Below, piece by piece: positions 1 through 7,750 of a stretch of 32,650 nt of DNA; position 1 is the stretch's first letter; each line of letters opens with the position of its first letter. This DNA comes from Erythrobacter sp. ANT-B3C2 (lineage in GTDB: Bacteria > Pseudomonadota > Alphaproteobacteria > Sphingomonadales > Sphingomonadaceae), in NCBI GenBank assembly GCA_001683845.1, contig LXQI01000037.1:50868-83517 (forward strand), in the 5' to 3' direction. Both the position numbers and the translations under genes were made by a program. The notes beneath the pieces are model-generated. The model had not been told where the DNA came from. It saw nothing but the letters and a program-made list of their open reading frames with translations, and searched no databases.

Positions 1-131
1 GCCAGATCGGCGGCCGAGAGCGCCCAAGCCTCTTCGTAGCGCTCAGCCCGCATGGCTTCCATCCAGCGCTCGAACGTCACCTGCATGAGAGGCGCAATGA
101 TGAAGAAGCTCTGCGGTTCCAACAGGCGCAT
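1..131 (-). CDS. N-terminal part of an unidentified protein, possibly TPR-type glycosyltransferase
   Basis: A leftward reading frame is open from an ATG at 131 to the window edge (43 codons seen). A second in-frame ATG lies at 86. The visible protein starts MRLLEPQSFF and contains a helical stretch rich in Ala, Glu and Arg (around MEAMRAERYEEAWALS) that resembles one half of a tetratricopeptide repeat. Proteins with a short TPR-like N-terminus followed by a glycosyltransferase domain occur near genes like the one at 375, so a glycosyltransferase is a reasonable guess. The catalytic part is outside the window, so this remains an inference. It is divergent from the operon that begins at 375, and the roughly 240 bases between must hold promoters for both directions. 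I could not pick a convincing -35/-10 pair there. Confidence 0.4.
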   Translation of the reverse strand, partial: MRLLEPQSFFIIAPLMQVTFERWMEAMRAERYEEAWALSAADL

Positions 132-306
132 CCGCGCGGCGGCAATTGACGGGGCGCGATAACAGCGGTTCGGGAACACCAAGCTACAAAGCCTGTTGAG
201 CAGAAGCCGGCCCGTCATCGGGCGCAGGGGGTGCCCGGCCATCGGCGGGCGTGCGATGCGGCCAGGCGACAAGGCCGGTCCGATAACTTGGCAAGAAGGG
301 GGAACC

Positions 307-378
307 ATGCACCCGATCCACCGTGCCCGGCGCAACAGGCGCGCCGACCGGTTCTGCATTTGCGAGGCCTTGGCGTGA
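307..378 (+). CDS. Possible 23-residue leader peptide ahead of the methyltransferase
   Basis: An ATG at 307 follows a strong ribosome-binding sequence (AAGGGGGAA, about 295-304). It opens a frame of 23 codons that ends with TGA at 376-378. That stop overlaps the GTG start of the next gene (375) in a GTGA arrangement, the same kind of overlap seen further along the operon. The peptide starts MHPIHRARRNRRADR and is very basic. I do not recognise it. It could be a translational-coupling leader or simply chance; the good Shine-Dalgarno and exact overlap are the only support. Confidence 0.3.
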   Translation: MHPIHRARRNRRADRFCICEALA

Positions 379-1244
379 GCGCAGGCGGCTCTCCCGGCTT
401 GCATCCCGCGGGCTTGCTTGAGGCTTCCCCGCAGGAGTTGCGTGAGGCGATCGGCCAGCTTGCGCCGTGGTTTCAGAATATGGAGCTTGCGCCGGGCGTA
501 TGGACCGCACCCGATCACTTCCTGGGCGACTATCCTGCCGTCAAATTCGCCCGCTTCGCCGATGCGCTGCCGGTGCGGCTGGATGGCGCCTCGGTGCTGG
601 ATATTGGCTGCAATGCGGGGTTTTACGCGATCGAGATGAAGCGGCGGGGCGCGGGCCGGGTGCTGGGGATCGACAGCGACGATCGCTATCTGGCGCAGGC
701 GCGGCTCGCTTCGGACACGCTGGGCTACGGCGATATCGAGTATCGCAACCTGTCGGTATACGATGTGGCATTGCTGGGCGAGCGGTTCGATCTCGTGATC
801 TTCATGGGCGTACTGTATCATTTGCGCCACCCGCTGCTGGCGCTGGACCTGATCCGCGAGCATGTCGCGGGCGATCTGCTGCTGTTCCAGACCATGCAGC
901 AGGGCAGCGAGGACGAATTCCTGCCGCCCGAGGATCACCCGTTCCACAAGCCCGGTACCTTCGATCCGCCCGAATATTTCGCCGAAGAGGGCTATCCGAA
1001 GATGCACTTCATCGAACAGCGCTTCGCCGGCGACTGGACCAATTGGTGGGCGCCCAATGTCGCCTGCAGCCGCGCTATGCTGCGGGCTGCCGGCTTTACC
1101 ATCGAGGCGCAGCCCGAGGCCGAGGTCTATCTTTGCCGGGTGGCCGGGGTGCCCTACGCCAGCCATGGCCCCGCCGCGGTCTATCCGGCCAGCCGGCTTC
1201 AGATGCAACCGGCCGCCGGGTCCGACGAAGGAGCGCTCGCGTGA
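375..1244 (+). CDS. SAM-dependent methyltransferase, CmoB-like (TIGR04290-type)
   Basis: A 289-residue class I methyltransferase. The SAM-binding motif I is VLDIGCNAGF at residues 74-83, followed by the acidic strand-2 segment GIDSDDRYLAQAR. Upstream lies a conserved block with WFQN (32-35) and DHFLGDYPAVKF (47-58). Further on is FMGVLYHLRHPLLAL, typical of CmoB-related enzymes and of the TIGR04290 family found in sugar-modification clusters. The substrate is unknown; given the neighbours, a sugar, cyclitol or glycan hydroxyl is more likely than tRNA. I chose GTG 375 because GAGG at 364-367 is well placed. The frame is open back to ATG 231, but that upstream part is low-quality and has no ribosome site. 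The stop overlaps the next start by 4 bases (GTGA), so this is the first or second gene of a coupled operon reaching at least to 5281. Confidence 0.85.
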   Translation: MSAGGSPGLHPAGLLEASPQELREAIGQLAPWFQNMELAPGVWTAPDHFLGDYPAVKFARFADALPVRLDGASVLDIGCNAGFYAIEMKRRGAGRVLGIDSDDRYLAQARLASDTLGYGDIEYRNLSVYDVALLGERFDLVIFMGVLYHLRHPLLALDLIREHVAGDLLLFQTMQQGSEDEFLPPEDHPFHKPGTFDPPEYFAEEGYPKMHFIEQRFAGDWTNWWAPNVACSRAMLRAAGFTIEAQPEAEVYLCRVAGVPYASHGPAAVYPASRLQMQPAAGSDEGALA

Positions 1245-2176
1245 TCAAAGCGGCGATGATCTGGAACGAGCCGAACAACAAATCGCACTGGAACCCTGCG
1301 CTCGATTCCGACTGGTCGATCTATGCCGATACGGTAATCCGCGCCGGAAAGTCGATCGCCGCGATCAACCCACAGCTGACCCGCGTTTTGGGCGGCATGT
1401 CTCCGATCGATCCGCATTGGGTGAACCGGATGCGCGATCACGGCGCGCTGGACGAGGTGGACGTGCTGGCGGTGCACGGCTTCCCGCTCGACTGGAACCT
1501 GTGGCCGATCCACGCCTGGCCCGAGCAGATCGCCATGATCGAGGCAGTGGCTGGCGGAAAGCCGGTCTGGGCGACCGAGGTGGGCGTCGGCAGCTTCGGC
1601 GCAGAAGAGGTGCAGGTGTTCGGCCTTGAAAAGACCGCCGAGCTGCTGGTGGGCCGGGTGCCCAACATCTACTGGTATTCGCTGTTCGACCTGCCGCAGA
1701 GCTGGGGCGCCGAGACCCGCCACCGCGAGGCCGAAGGTTCGAGCTATTACCGCCATTTCTACATGGGCCTCATCCGCGAGGATGGCAGCCCCAAGCCGGC
1801 GCTGGAAAGCTATCGTAAGGTGGCCGGTGAAATGGGCCTGATGCAATGGTTCCATTTCCATGATCCCCGGCTGGAGGAGGCGGTGCACTTGATGCGCGAG
1901 TTGGGCGTGAAGAAGCTGCGCACCGGGCTCAGCTGGGCGGACAGCTTCCGCCCCGGCGCGCTTGACTGGTTCGACCGGCAGATGGAAGCACTGGCCGAGT
2001 TCGAGGTGCTGGTGACCTTCTGCTTCACGCCCGAGCACCTGGGGCTGGAGGCGCATCACACCAGCCCCGCAAAGGACCCGCAGGCCTTCGCCGATTTCTG
2101 CGCCTGGATGGTGGAGCGCTATGCTCCGGCCGGCGCGCAGGCCGTGCCGCAGACCCGCATCGAGGTACGCGCCTGA
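1241..2176 (+). CDS. Glycosidase-like TIM-barrel protein with apparently permuted strand order
   Basis: 311 residues from GTG 1241, set by GAAGGAG at 1227-1233. The protein opens with the clan GH-A acid/base signature WNEPNNK (E10), which normally sits at the end of barrel strand 4. The predicted nucleophile is E113 in WATEVGVGS, normally strand 7. Strand-like segments follow in the order RVLGGMSP (48-55), VLAVHGFP (75-82), PVWATEVG (108-115) and NIYWYSLFD (142-150). Then come WFHFHD (203-208), KKLRTGLSW (224-232) and EVLVTFCFTP (255-264), which look like strands 1-3. The order would thus be 4-5-6-7-8-1-2-3. No signal peptide is visible, so it should act in the cytoplasm. It may hydrolyse or transfer a glycoside of the operon's product. 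Databases tend to call such proteins beta-xylosidase; the real substrate is unknown. It overlaps both neighbours by a few bases. Confidence 0.8.
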   Translation: MIKAAMIWNEPNNKSHWNPALDSDWSIYADTVIRAGKSIAAINPQLTRVLGGMSPIDPHWVNRMRDHGALDEVDVLAVHGFPLDWNLWPIHAWPEQIAMIEAVAGGKPVWATEVGVGSFGAEEVQVFGLEKTAELLVGRVPNIYWYSLFDLPQSWGAETRHREAEGSSYYRHFYMGLIREDGSPKPALESYRKVAGEMGLMQWFHFHDPRLEEAVHLMRELGVKKLRTGLSWADSFRPGALDWFDRQMEALAEFEVLVTFCFTPEHLGLEAHHTSPAKDPQAFADFCAWMVERYAPAGAQAVPQTRIEVRA

Positions 2177-3288
2177 TGCTCTCGCCCGCTTCTCCCGGCA
2201 TCCGCGTGGCGCTGGTCGGCGTCGGCAATTGCTCCAGCTCGCTGGTGCAGGGGCTGGCGCATTATCGCAGCGGGGCGAACGATCTCACGGGGCTGATGCA
2301 CCACGATCTGGGCGGGTACCGGCCCGAGGACATCAATGTGGTCGCCGCTTGGGACGTCGATCGGCGCAAGGTGGGGCGGGACGTGGCCGAGGCGATTTTT
2401 GCGCCGCCAAACTGCACCACCGTGTTCTGCGGCAATGTCGAGCCCACCGGCGCGACCGTGCGGATGGGCCGGGTGCTCGACGGTGTGGCCGATCACATGG
2501 CCGGCTACCCCGACGAGCGCACCTTCCGCGTCGCCGACGAAGCCCAGCCCGCGAAAGCCGAGGTGGTCGCCCATCTGCGCGAGACCGGCACGGACGTGCT
2601 GATGAACTACCTGCCCGTCGGCAGCCAGCAGGGAACCGAGTTCTACGCCGAATGCGCGCTGGAGGCGGGCGTCGCCTTCGTGAACAACATCCCGGTGTTC
2701 ATCGCCAGCGATGCCGGCTGGGCCGAGCGCTTCCGCGCCGCGGGCGTGCCAATCATCGGCGACGACATCAAGGCGCAGCTGGGCGCCACCATCGTCCACC
2801 GCGTGCTGACCGACCTGTTTGCCAAGCGCGGCGTGAAGCTGGAGCGCACCTATCAGCTCAACACCGGAGGCAATACGGATTTTCTCAACATGCTGGAGCA
2901 CAGCCGCCTCGCCTCCAAGAAGGAAAGCAAGACCGAGGCGGTGCAATCCGTTGCCGCCACGCGGCTGGCGGACGAGAACATCCATGTCGGCCCGTCCGAC
3001 TATGTCGCCTGGCAGAACGACAACAAGGTGTGCTTCCTGCGCATGGAGGGCCAGTTGTTCGGCGGCGTGCCGATGAATTTGGAACTGCGCCTTTCGGTGG
3101 AAGACAGCCCCAATTCCGCCGGCGTGGCGATCGACATGATCCGCTGCGCGAAAATCGCGCAGGAACGCGGCCTTGTCGGCCCGATCAATCCGGCAGCGGC
3201 CTATTTCTGCAAGCACCCGCCCGAGCAGATGACAGACGATGCTGCCTACGAGGCGCTCGAGGCGTTCATCGTCGAGGCTGCGCAATAA
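2176..3288 (+). CDS. ino1: Inositol-3-phosphate synthase (Ino1 family)
   Basis: A 370-residue protein with the NAD-binding motif VGVGNCSSSL at residues 14-23 and long similarity in pattern to the actinobacterial (mycobacterial) short type of Ino1. Matching features include the blocks MNYLPVGSQQGTEFYAECAL, VFIASDAGWAERF, GDDIKAQLGATIVHRVL, LNTGGNTDFLNMLE, SKKESKTEAV and EDSPNSAGVAIDMIRCAKIA. The lysines in DDIK and SKK-ESK fall where catalytic lysines lie in the family. Length is normal (about 360-370). The enzyme converts glucose 6-phosphate to myo-inositol 1-phosphate using NAD. The ATG at 2176 overlaps the previous stop (TGATG) and has GAGGT at 2162-2166. Its place in an operon of methyl-transfer, redox and glycosyl genes suggests a dedicated cyclitol product rather than general phospholipid supply. 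The phosphatase for inositol 1-phosphate is not in the window. Confidence 0.9.
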   Translation: MLSPASPGIRVALVGVGNCSSSLVQGLAHYRSGANDLTGLMHHDLGGYRPEDINVVAAWDVDRRKVGRDVAEAIFAPPNCTTVFCGNVEPTGATVRMGRVLDGVADHMAGYPDERTFRVADEAQPAKAEVVAHLRETGTDVLMNYLPVGSQQGTEFYAECALEAGVAFVNNIPVFIASDAGWAERFRAAGVPIIGDDIKAQLGATIVHRVLTDLFAKRGVKLERTYQLNTGGNTDFLNMLEHSRLASKKESKTEAVQSVAATRLADENIHVGPSDYVAWQNDNKVCFLRMEGQLFGGVPMNLELRLSVEDSPNSAGVAIDMIRCAKIAQERGLVGPINPAAAYFCKHPPEQMTDDAAYEALEAFIVEAAQ

Positions 3289-3290
3289 TC

Positions 3291-4262
3291 ATGGCTCAGG
3301 CGCTGATGCAGGCGGCGGTCCTCGCCGCCCCCGGCACGATCGCGCTGGAGCAGGTGCTGCTGCCCGAGCCCGGCCCGGGCGAGCTGCGCATCCGGCTGGA
3401 AGGCTGCGGCGTGTGCGCCTCCAACCTCGAACCCTGGGTCGGTCTCGAATGGTTGCAGTACCCCGGCGAAGCAGGCGGGCTGGGCCACGAGGGCTGGGGC
3501 GTGGTCGACGCGCTGGGCGATGGGGTGAGCGGCTTTGCAGTGGGCGACCGCGTGGCAGCGTTCGCGGAGCGCAGCTTCGCACAATTCGACATCGCCTGCG
3601 CGGAGATGGCAGTGAGGCTCCCTCCTGCGCTCGATGGCCAGCCGTTCCCCGGCGAGCCGCTGGCCTGCGCCTTCAACATCTTCCGCCGCAGCGCAATCGA
3701 GCCCGGCCAGAGCGTCGCCATCATCGGCATCGGCTTTCTCGGCGCGATCCTCACGCGGTTGGCCAGCGAGGCCGGGGCGCGGGTGATCGCCGTCTCCCGC
3801 CGGGCCGAATCGCTCGAACTGGCGCGCCATTACGGCGCCGCCGAGACGGTGGCGATGGACGACCATTACGCGATCATCAAGCAGGTCAAGGCGCTCACCG
3901 ATGAGCGCCTGTGCGAGCGGGTGATCGAATGCGTGGGCAAGCAATGGCCGCTCGATCTGGCGGGCGAACTGATCGCTTTCGGCGGGCGGCTGGTGGTCGC
4001 GGGCTACCACCAGGACGGGCCCCGGCAGGTCAACATGCAGGCCTGGAACTGGAAGGGGATCGACGTAATCAACGCGCACGAACGCGACCCTGAGGTGCAA
4101 ATGCGGGGCCTTCGCGAAGCCGTGGAGGCGGTCGCCGGCGGGCGGCTGGACCCGGAGCCGCTCTACACCGGACAATATCCGCTGGCCCGGCTGGCGGACG
4201 CGCTGGATGCTACGCGCGACAAGCCCGGAGGCTTCGTCAAGGCGCTGGTGATGATGGGATGA
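3291..4262 (+). CDS. Medium-chain (MDR/zinc-type) alcohol dehydrogenase-like oxidoreductase
   Basis: 323 residues from ATG 3291, two bases after the ino1 stop. Catalytic-zinc ligands are visible as C42 (GCGVCASN) and H66-E67 (GLGHEGWG). The Rossmann nucleotide-binding motif is GIGFLG at 146-151. The four-cysteine structural zinc lobe that follows in classical alcohol dehydrogenases is absent, as in threonine/sorbitol-type or quinone reductase-like subgroups. It probably oxidises or reduces a hydroxyl or keto group of a sugar or cyclitol using NAD(P). The next gene starts inside its last codons (ATGA overlap at 4259-4262), so the two oxidoreductases are translationally coupled and may act in sequence. 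The specific substrate cannot be read from the sequence. Confidence 0.85.
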   Translation: MAQALMQAAVLAAPGTIALEQVLLPEPGPGELRIRLEGCGVCASNLEPWVGLEWLQYPGEAGGLGHEGWGVVDALGDGVSGFAVGDRVAAFAERSFAQFDIACAEMAVRLPPALDGQPFPGEPLACAFNIFRRSAIEPGQSVAIIGIGFLGAILTRLASEAGARVIAVSRRAESLELARHYGAAETVAMDDHYAIIKQVKALTDERLCERVIECVGKQWPLDLAGELIAFGGRLVVAGYHQDGPRQVNMQAWNWKGIDVINAHERDPEVQMRGLREAVEAVAGGRLDPEPLYTGQYPLARLADALDATRDKPGGFVKALVMMG

Positions 4263-5281
4263 GCCAGGCCGCGCGCCGACCGCGCGTCGGCTTTCTCGGC
4301 ACCGGATGGATCGGCCGCCACCGGATGCAGGCGATGGTGGAGACGGGTGCGATCGAAGCGGTCGCGGTGGCCGATCCCGACCCGGAAAGCGCTGATCTCG
4401 CCGGGCGGATCGCACCCGCCGCCGCCCTTCTGCCCGATCTCGCCGCGCTGCTTGATCACGGGCTCGACGGGCTGGTCATCGCCACCCCCAGCGCGCTCCA
4501 TGCCGAGCAATCCATTGCCGCGTTGAACCGCGGCGTGGCGGTGTTCTGCCAGAAGCCGCTGGGCCGCAGCGCCGCCGAGGCGCGAGCCGTGGTCGAGGCC
4601 GCCCGCGCCGCCGACCGGCTGCTGGCGGTGGACCTCTCCTATCGCCGCACCGCTGCGGTCGAGGCCATCGCCCAGGCGATCCGCGGCGGCGAGTTGGGCA
4701 GGGTCTTCGCGGTCGATCTCACATTCCACAATGCCTACGGGCCCGGAAAGCCGTGGTTCTTCGATCGCGCGCAATCGGGCGGCGGCTGCGTGGTGGATCT
4801 GGGCGTGCACCTGGTCGATCTCGCGCTTTGGCTGCTGGATGATCCGGCGGTGGAGCGCGTCGGCTCTCGGCTGTTCGCCGGAGGCCAGCCGCTCTTGCCC
4901 GGCTCCAGCGAGGTCGAGGATTACGCCATCGCCCGGCTCGATTGCGCGGGCGGCGCGGCGGTGCGCCTGGCCTGTTCGTGGCACCTCCATGCCGGGCAGG
5001 ATGCGGTGATCGAGGCCGGTTTTTATGGCACCGAGGGCGCGGCGACCCTGCGCAACATCGGCGGCAGCTTCTACGATTTCGAGGCGCGGTTGAACCGCGG
5101 CACCGATAGCACCCGGCTGGCCAGCCCGCCCGACGATTGGGGCGGGCGCGCGGCGGCCGATTGGGCGCGGGCCCTGGCGCAGGCCCCCGGCTTCGACCGT
5201 GCGGCCGAGCGGCTGGTCGATCTTTCCGCCGTACTCGATCGCTTCTACGCGCCCGATGATCGCCACAATCATCCGCGATAA
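4259..5281 (+). CDS. Gfo/Idh/MocA family oxidoreductase
   Basis: 340 residues. The N-terminal Rossmann motif is GFLGTGWIGRHR (11-22). The family's conserved lysine is K99 in the segment VAVFCQKPLG. Most members have Glu before this Lys-Pro pair; here it is Gln (QKP), a modest departure. The C-terminal alpha/beta domain carries GGGCVVDLGVHLVDLALWLL, with the histidine expected near the active site. Relatives include inositol dehydrogenases, glucose-fructose oxidoreductase and UDP-sugar 3-dehydrogenases. Beside an inositol-phosphate synthase, a role in oxidising a cyclitol or a sugar derivative is attractive but inferred. It ends the tightly coupled part of the operon; 172 bases of noncoding DNA follow before the glycosyltransferase. 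Confidence 0.85.
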   Translation: MSQAARRPRVGFLGTGWIGRHRMQAMVETGAIEAVAVADPDPESADLAGRIAPAAALLPDLAALLDHGLDGLVIATPSALHAEQSIAALNRGVAVFCQKPLGRSAAEARAVVEAARAADRLLAVDLSYRRTAAVEAIAQAIRGGELGRVFAVDLTFHNAYGPGKPWFFDRAQSGGGCVVDLGVHLVDLALWLLDDPAVERVGSRLFAGGQPLLPGSSEVEDYAIARLDCAGGAAVRLACSWHLHAGQDAVIEAGFYGTEGAATLRNIGGSFYDFEARLNRGTDSTRLASPPDDWGGRAAADWARALAQAPGFDRAAERLVDLSAVLDRFYAPDDRHNHPR

Positions 5282-5453
5282 AGATCAATAAGGGAACGGG
5301 GTGCGAGGCAACCGGGTTGATTGAGTGATGATTGATGAACAATCGCTTGCCTGATCTGCCCGCTCCGTATCGCGCTCCACAAGCGGTGAGTGGCCCCGCC
5401 CAGGCGGTGCGGCGTCCGAGTCAGTACCGCGCACCCGAGAGTGGAGCGCCTGC

Positions 5454-6413
5454 GTGACCCTGTCGGTCTGCACCCTTTCCGTCGGCCGCGCGCAGCACAT
5501 TGAAAAGCTGGTGATCGGCCTGCGCGGATCGCGCCGCCCTCCGCGTCAGCTGATCGTGGCAGTGGTGCAAGGCGGGCGCCTGCGTTTGCCGGAGGCCAGC
5601 TTTCCGGTGGTGCAGGTGGTGCTGGGCGGCAAAAGTGAGGCTGGAGGTGAAGGCTCGCTCGGGCGGGCGCGCAACGCGGCCGCGCGGCTCGCCACGGGTG
5701 ATCTGCTGGTGTTCCTCGATGGCGATTGCATTCCTCATCCCGCATTGCTCGACGATTATGCCGCCGCCATGACCCGCCGGGGCGGGGTGTTCATGGGCGA
5801 GGTCGGCTATCTCCCCCCGAGTGCCACCGATGGCGGAGTGGATCACGCCCGCTTCGAGCGGGAGGCCGTGCGCCATCCGGATCGGCCCGAACCTCCTGCA
5901 AGGGGTATCAAGCCGGCAGAGGGCTTCCGCTCGTTCACCGCGCTCAACTTCGCCATCGCCGCGGACGATTTCTCTGCCACCGGCGGTTTCGACGAGGGCT
6001 ATTGCGGGCCCGGCGCAGAAGACATGGACTTCGCCCGCACGCTGCTCGAACGGGGCCTGCCGCTCTGGTGGCTGGCCGGCGCGACGGCCTGGCACCAGCA
6101 CCACCGGCAGCAGATCCCACCGGTGGACCGGCTCGACAGCGTGCTCGCGAATGCGGCTCGCTTCGAACGCAAGTGGGGCCAGGCAGCGATGGAGCACTGG
6201 CTTCGCGCCTTCGAACTGATGGGCCTGATCCGACGGGAGCGCGAAGGCTGGGTTAAGCTGCGCGAGCCGACCGAGGCCGATCTTGCGCTCGCCAGCCGGC
6301 CGGTGGCCGAGCCTTGCGCCAGCAGCGCCGCGATGGTTCGCTGGCTGGAGGAACGGGCAATCCGCCGGCTCGATTCGCAGGCCGCTTCCGGGACGGCGAC
6401 CGCCGCAGCCTAG
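5454..6413 (+). CDS. Glycosyltransferase family 2 protein
   Basis: 319 residues from GTG 5454, with a purine-rich GAGAGTGGAG (about 5437-5446) upstream. It is a GT-A fold enzyme. The N-terminal strand is TLSVCTLSVGRA. The DXD-type metal/nucleotide-sugar motif is LDGDC (DGD at 89-91). An acidic acceptor-side motif is GPGAEDMDFA (ED at 189-190), as in the galactosyltransferase-like C-terminal module, followed by a His-rich WHQHHRQQ. No membrane segment is seen, so it acts at the cytoplasmic face. It probably transfers a sugar, or the product made by the upstream operon, onto a glycan or lipid. The 172-base gap (5282-5453) before it has no clear terminator, so it may be co-transcribed. Confidence 0.85.
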   Translation: MTLSVCTLSVGRAQHIEKLVIGLRGSRRPPRQLIVAVVQGGRLRLPEASFPVVQVVLGGKSEAGGEGSLGRARNAAARLATGDLLVFLDGDCIPHPALLDDYAAAMTRRGGVFMGEVGYLPPSATDGGVDHARFEREAVRHPDRPEPPARGIKPAEGFRSFTALNFAIAADDFSATGGFDEGYCGPGAEDMDFARTLLERGLPLWWLAGATAWHQHHRQQIPPVDRLDSVLANAARFERKWGQAAMEHWLRAFELMGLIRREREGWVKLREPTEADLALASRPVAEPCASSAAMVRWLEERAIRRLDSQAASGTATAAA

Positions 6414-6422
6414 GGCTGGCTC

Positions 6423-6450
6423 TTGCAAATCCCTGATCTGCCGGGATAAA
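6423..6450 (+). promoter_or_regulatory. Possible sigma-70-like promoter of the Crp-family gene
   Basis: TTGCAA at 6423-6428 and GATAAA at 6445-6450 are separated by 16 bases, about 110 bases before the regulator's start. The match is moderate and this is the best candidate in the 6414-6561 gap. Confidence 0.25.
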
Positions 6451-6561
6451 CGGGTGGCCGGCAGGGGAATGCCGGGGTTATCGGCCCGCCAGCGTGCGCT
6501 CTTGCATCAGCCGCTGCGAGGAACCGGGGAACAGGGCGGCGGTGAAAGCCGAGGGGGAATA

Positions 6562-7323
6562 ATGGCGCACGACGATCTGGAGGCTTACCCGCTGACCGGC
6601 CGGTTCCTGATGGGCCGGCTGCGCCATGCCTTGAGCACAGAGGAAAAACAGGTTCTCGAATCCCTGGTGGAGACGGTCGAGGCGCTCGACGAACCAACCA
6701 CCATTCTCGCCCGTGGCAAGCTGTGCGATCGCAGCACGATGCTGCTCGAAGGCACGCTCCTGCGCACCATCGAGCAGGGTGAGCGGCGCTTCATCGTTGG
6801 GGTGCATGTGCCCGGCGATTTCGCGGATTTGCATTGTTTCGCGTTGAAGCGGCTCGATCACAATCTCGTCACGATCGGCCCGGCGAAAGTCGGCTACGTG
6901 CCGCATACGCGGCTCGAGGAATTGATGGAGCAGCGGCCGCACCTGGCGCGCCTGCTGTGGTTTTCCAGCCTGCTCGACGCGGCCGTCCACCGCCAGTGGA
7001 TCCTGAAGCTGGAACAGCTGCCTGCGGTCAAGCGAGTGGCGCATTTCTTCGCCGAATTGTGGCATCGGCTCGATCTCGTCGGCCTCGGCCGGCGTGATGG
7101 GCTGCGCACCCCGCTGATCCAGGCCGATCTGGCGGATATGTGCGGCACCACCGCAATTCACATGAACCGCGCCCTCGGGCAGCTTAGGAAGGAGGGGATC
7201 GCCGAGTTTCGCCGCGGTACGCTCTACGTACCCGATCGGCAGGCCCTCGAACGCTTCGCCGACTTTGATCCCTCTTACCTCTACGGAAAGGGCGATCTCA
7301 GAGTCCGAAACGAATTGGGCTAG
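6562..7323 (+). CDS. Crp/Fnr family transcriptional regulator
   Basis: 253 residues from ATG 6562, fixed by GAGGGGG at 6551-6557. An N-terminal cyclic-nucleotide-binding-like beta roll covers about residues 35-125, including VHVPGDFADLHCFA in the position of the phosphate-binding cassette. A long dimer helix follows (about 128-165). The C-terminal winged helix-turn-helix is near 186-212 (IQADLADMCGTTAIHMNRAL). The four-cysteine cluster of true FNR is absent, so oxygen sensing through an iron-sulfur centre is unlikely; the ligand is unknown. It lies between the glycan operon and a DUF2171 gene and could control either. A double hairpin follows its stop codon. Confidence 0.85.
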   Translation: MAHDDLEAYPLTGRFLMGRLRHALSTEEKQVLESLVETVEALDEPTTILARGKLCDRSTMLLEGTLLRTIEQGERRFIVGVHVPGDFADLHCFALKRLDHNLVTIGPAKVGYVPHTRLEELMEQRPHLARLLWFSSLLDAAVHRQWILKLEQLPAVKRVAHFFAELWHRLDLVGLGRRDGLRTPLIQADLADMCGTTAIHMNRALGQLRKEGIAEFRRGTLYVPDRQALERFADFDPSYLYGKGDLRVRNELG

Positions 7324-7365
7324 TCCCCCGCAACACCAGGCGCGGGGGAGTCCGGCGAACCGGAC
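7324..7365. terminator. Tandem hairpins between convergent genes
   Basis: TCCCCCGC (7324-7331) pairs with GCGGGGGA (7342-7349). Directly after it, GTCCGG (7350-7355) pairs with CCGGAC (7360-7365) around a CGAA loop. They lie between the converging Crp-family and DUF2171 genes and could stop transcription from both sides. There is no T-run. Confidence 0.55.
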
Positions 7366-7372
7366 GCAGCCG

Positions 7373-7591
7373 TCAGAGGCCCTGCGGAAGCACGGTGCCT
7401 TCCTTGAGCACCACGCGGTTTTCCTCAATCCGGTCCACCGAATCGAGATCAAGATAATGGTGCATGCTGTCCGTACTGTCGGACTTGGTCAGCTTGATCC
7501 GCTCACCCTCGACCTCGTCCACCGTACCGACATGCTGGCCGGCCGCATCGGCGATTTCCATATGTTCCTTGATGCGCATCTTCTCGAACAT
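7373..7591 (-). CDS. DUF2171 domain protein
   Basis: A 72-residue soluble protein starting MFEKMRIKEHM, with the typical DUF2171/PRC-barrel-like run in which a small beta domain carries DAAGQHVGTVDEVEG and ends VDRIEENRVVLKEG. The ATG at 7591 has GGAGAAAA just upstream (on the minus strand). The function is unknown. Members are common, often stress-linked, small proteins in sphingomonads. It is transcribed towards the Crp-family gene and divergently from the DUF4440 gene at 7751, with 159 bases between. Confidence 0.8.
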   Translation of the reverse strand: MFEKMRIKEHMEIADAAGQHVGTVDEVEGERIKLTKSDSTDSMHHYLDLDSVDRIEENRVVLKEGTVLPQGL

Positions 7592-7750
7592 GGTTTTCTC
7601 CGTTTGATGTTAACCTTCGGTAGAGTGAACGGCGCTAGGGGAGCGGGCGTTCCCCCGCTTGGCGCGGGCGAGCCTTGCGGCGGTTTTGCGAACCCATTGT
7701 GCCCCTCGCGCATTGGCCTTGCGAAGCTGTTGCATCCGAGGAGTGATTGA

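Noticed and set aside
467-1240. N-terminal extension of the glycosidase-like frame that might supply the missing barrel strands
   Set aside because: It overlaps the methyltransferase in another frame and its translation is Arg/Gly/Ala noise without strand-like segments; GTG 1241 has a proper ribosome site.
2119-3285. A 388-codon leftward frame opposite ino1, and similar long antisense frames at 1199-2059, 3246-4415, 4163-5272, 5421-6428, 15392-16405, 24493-25731 and 30757-31905
   Set aside because: All lie opposite well-supported genes, lack ribosome sites and have shadow-type composition.
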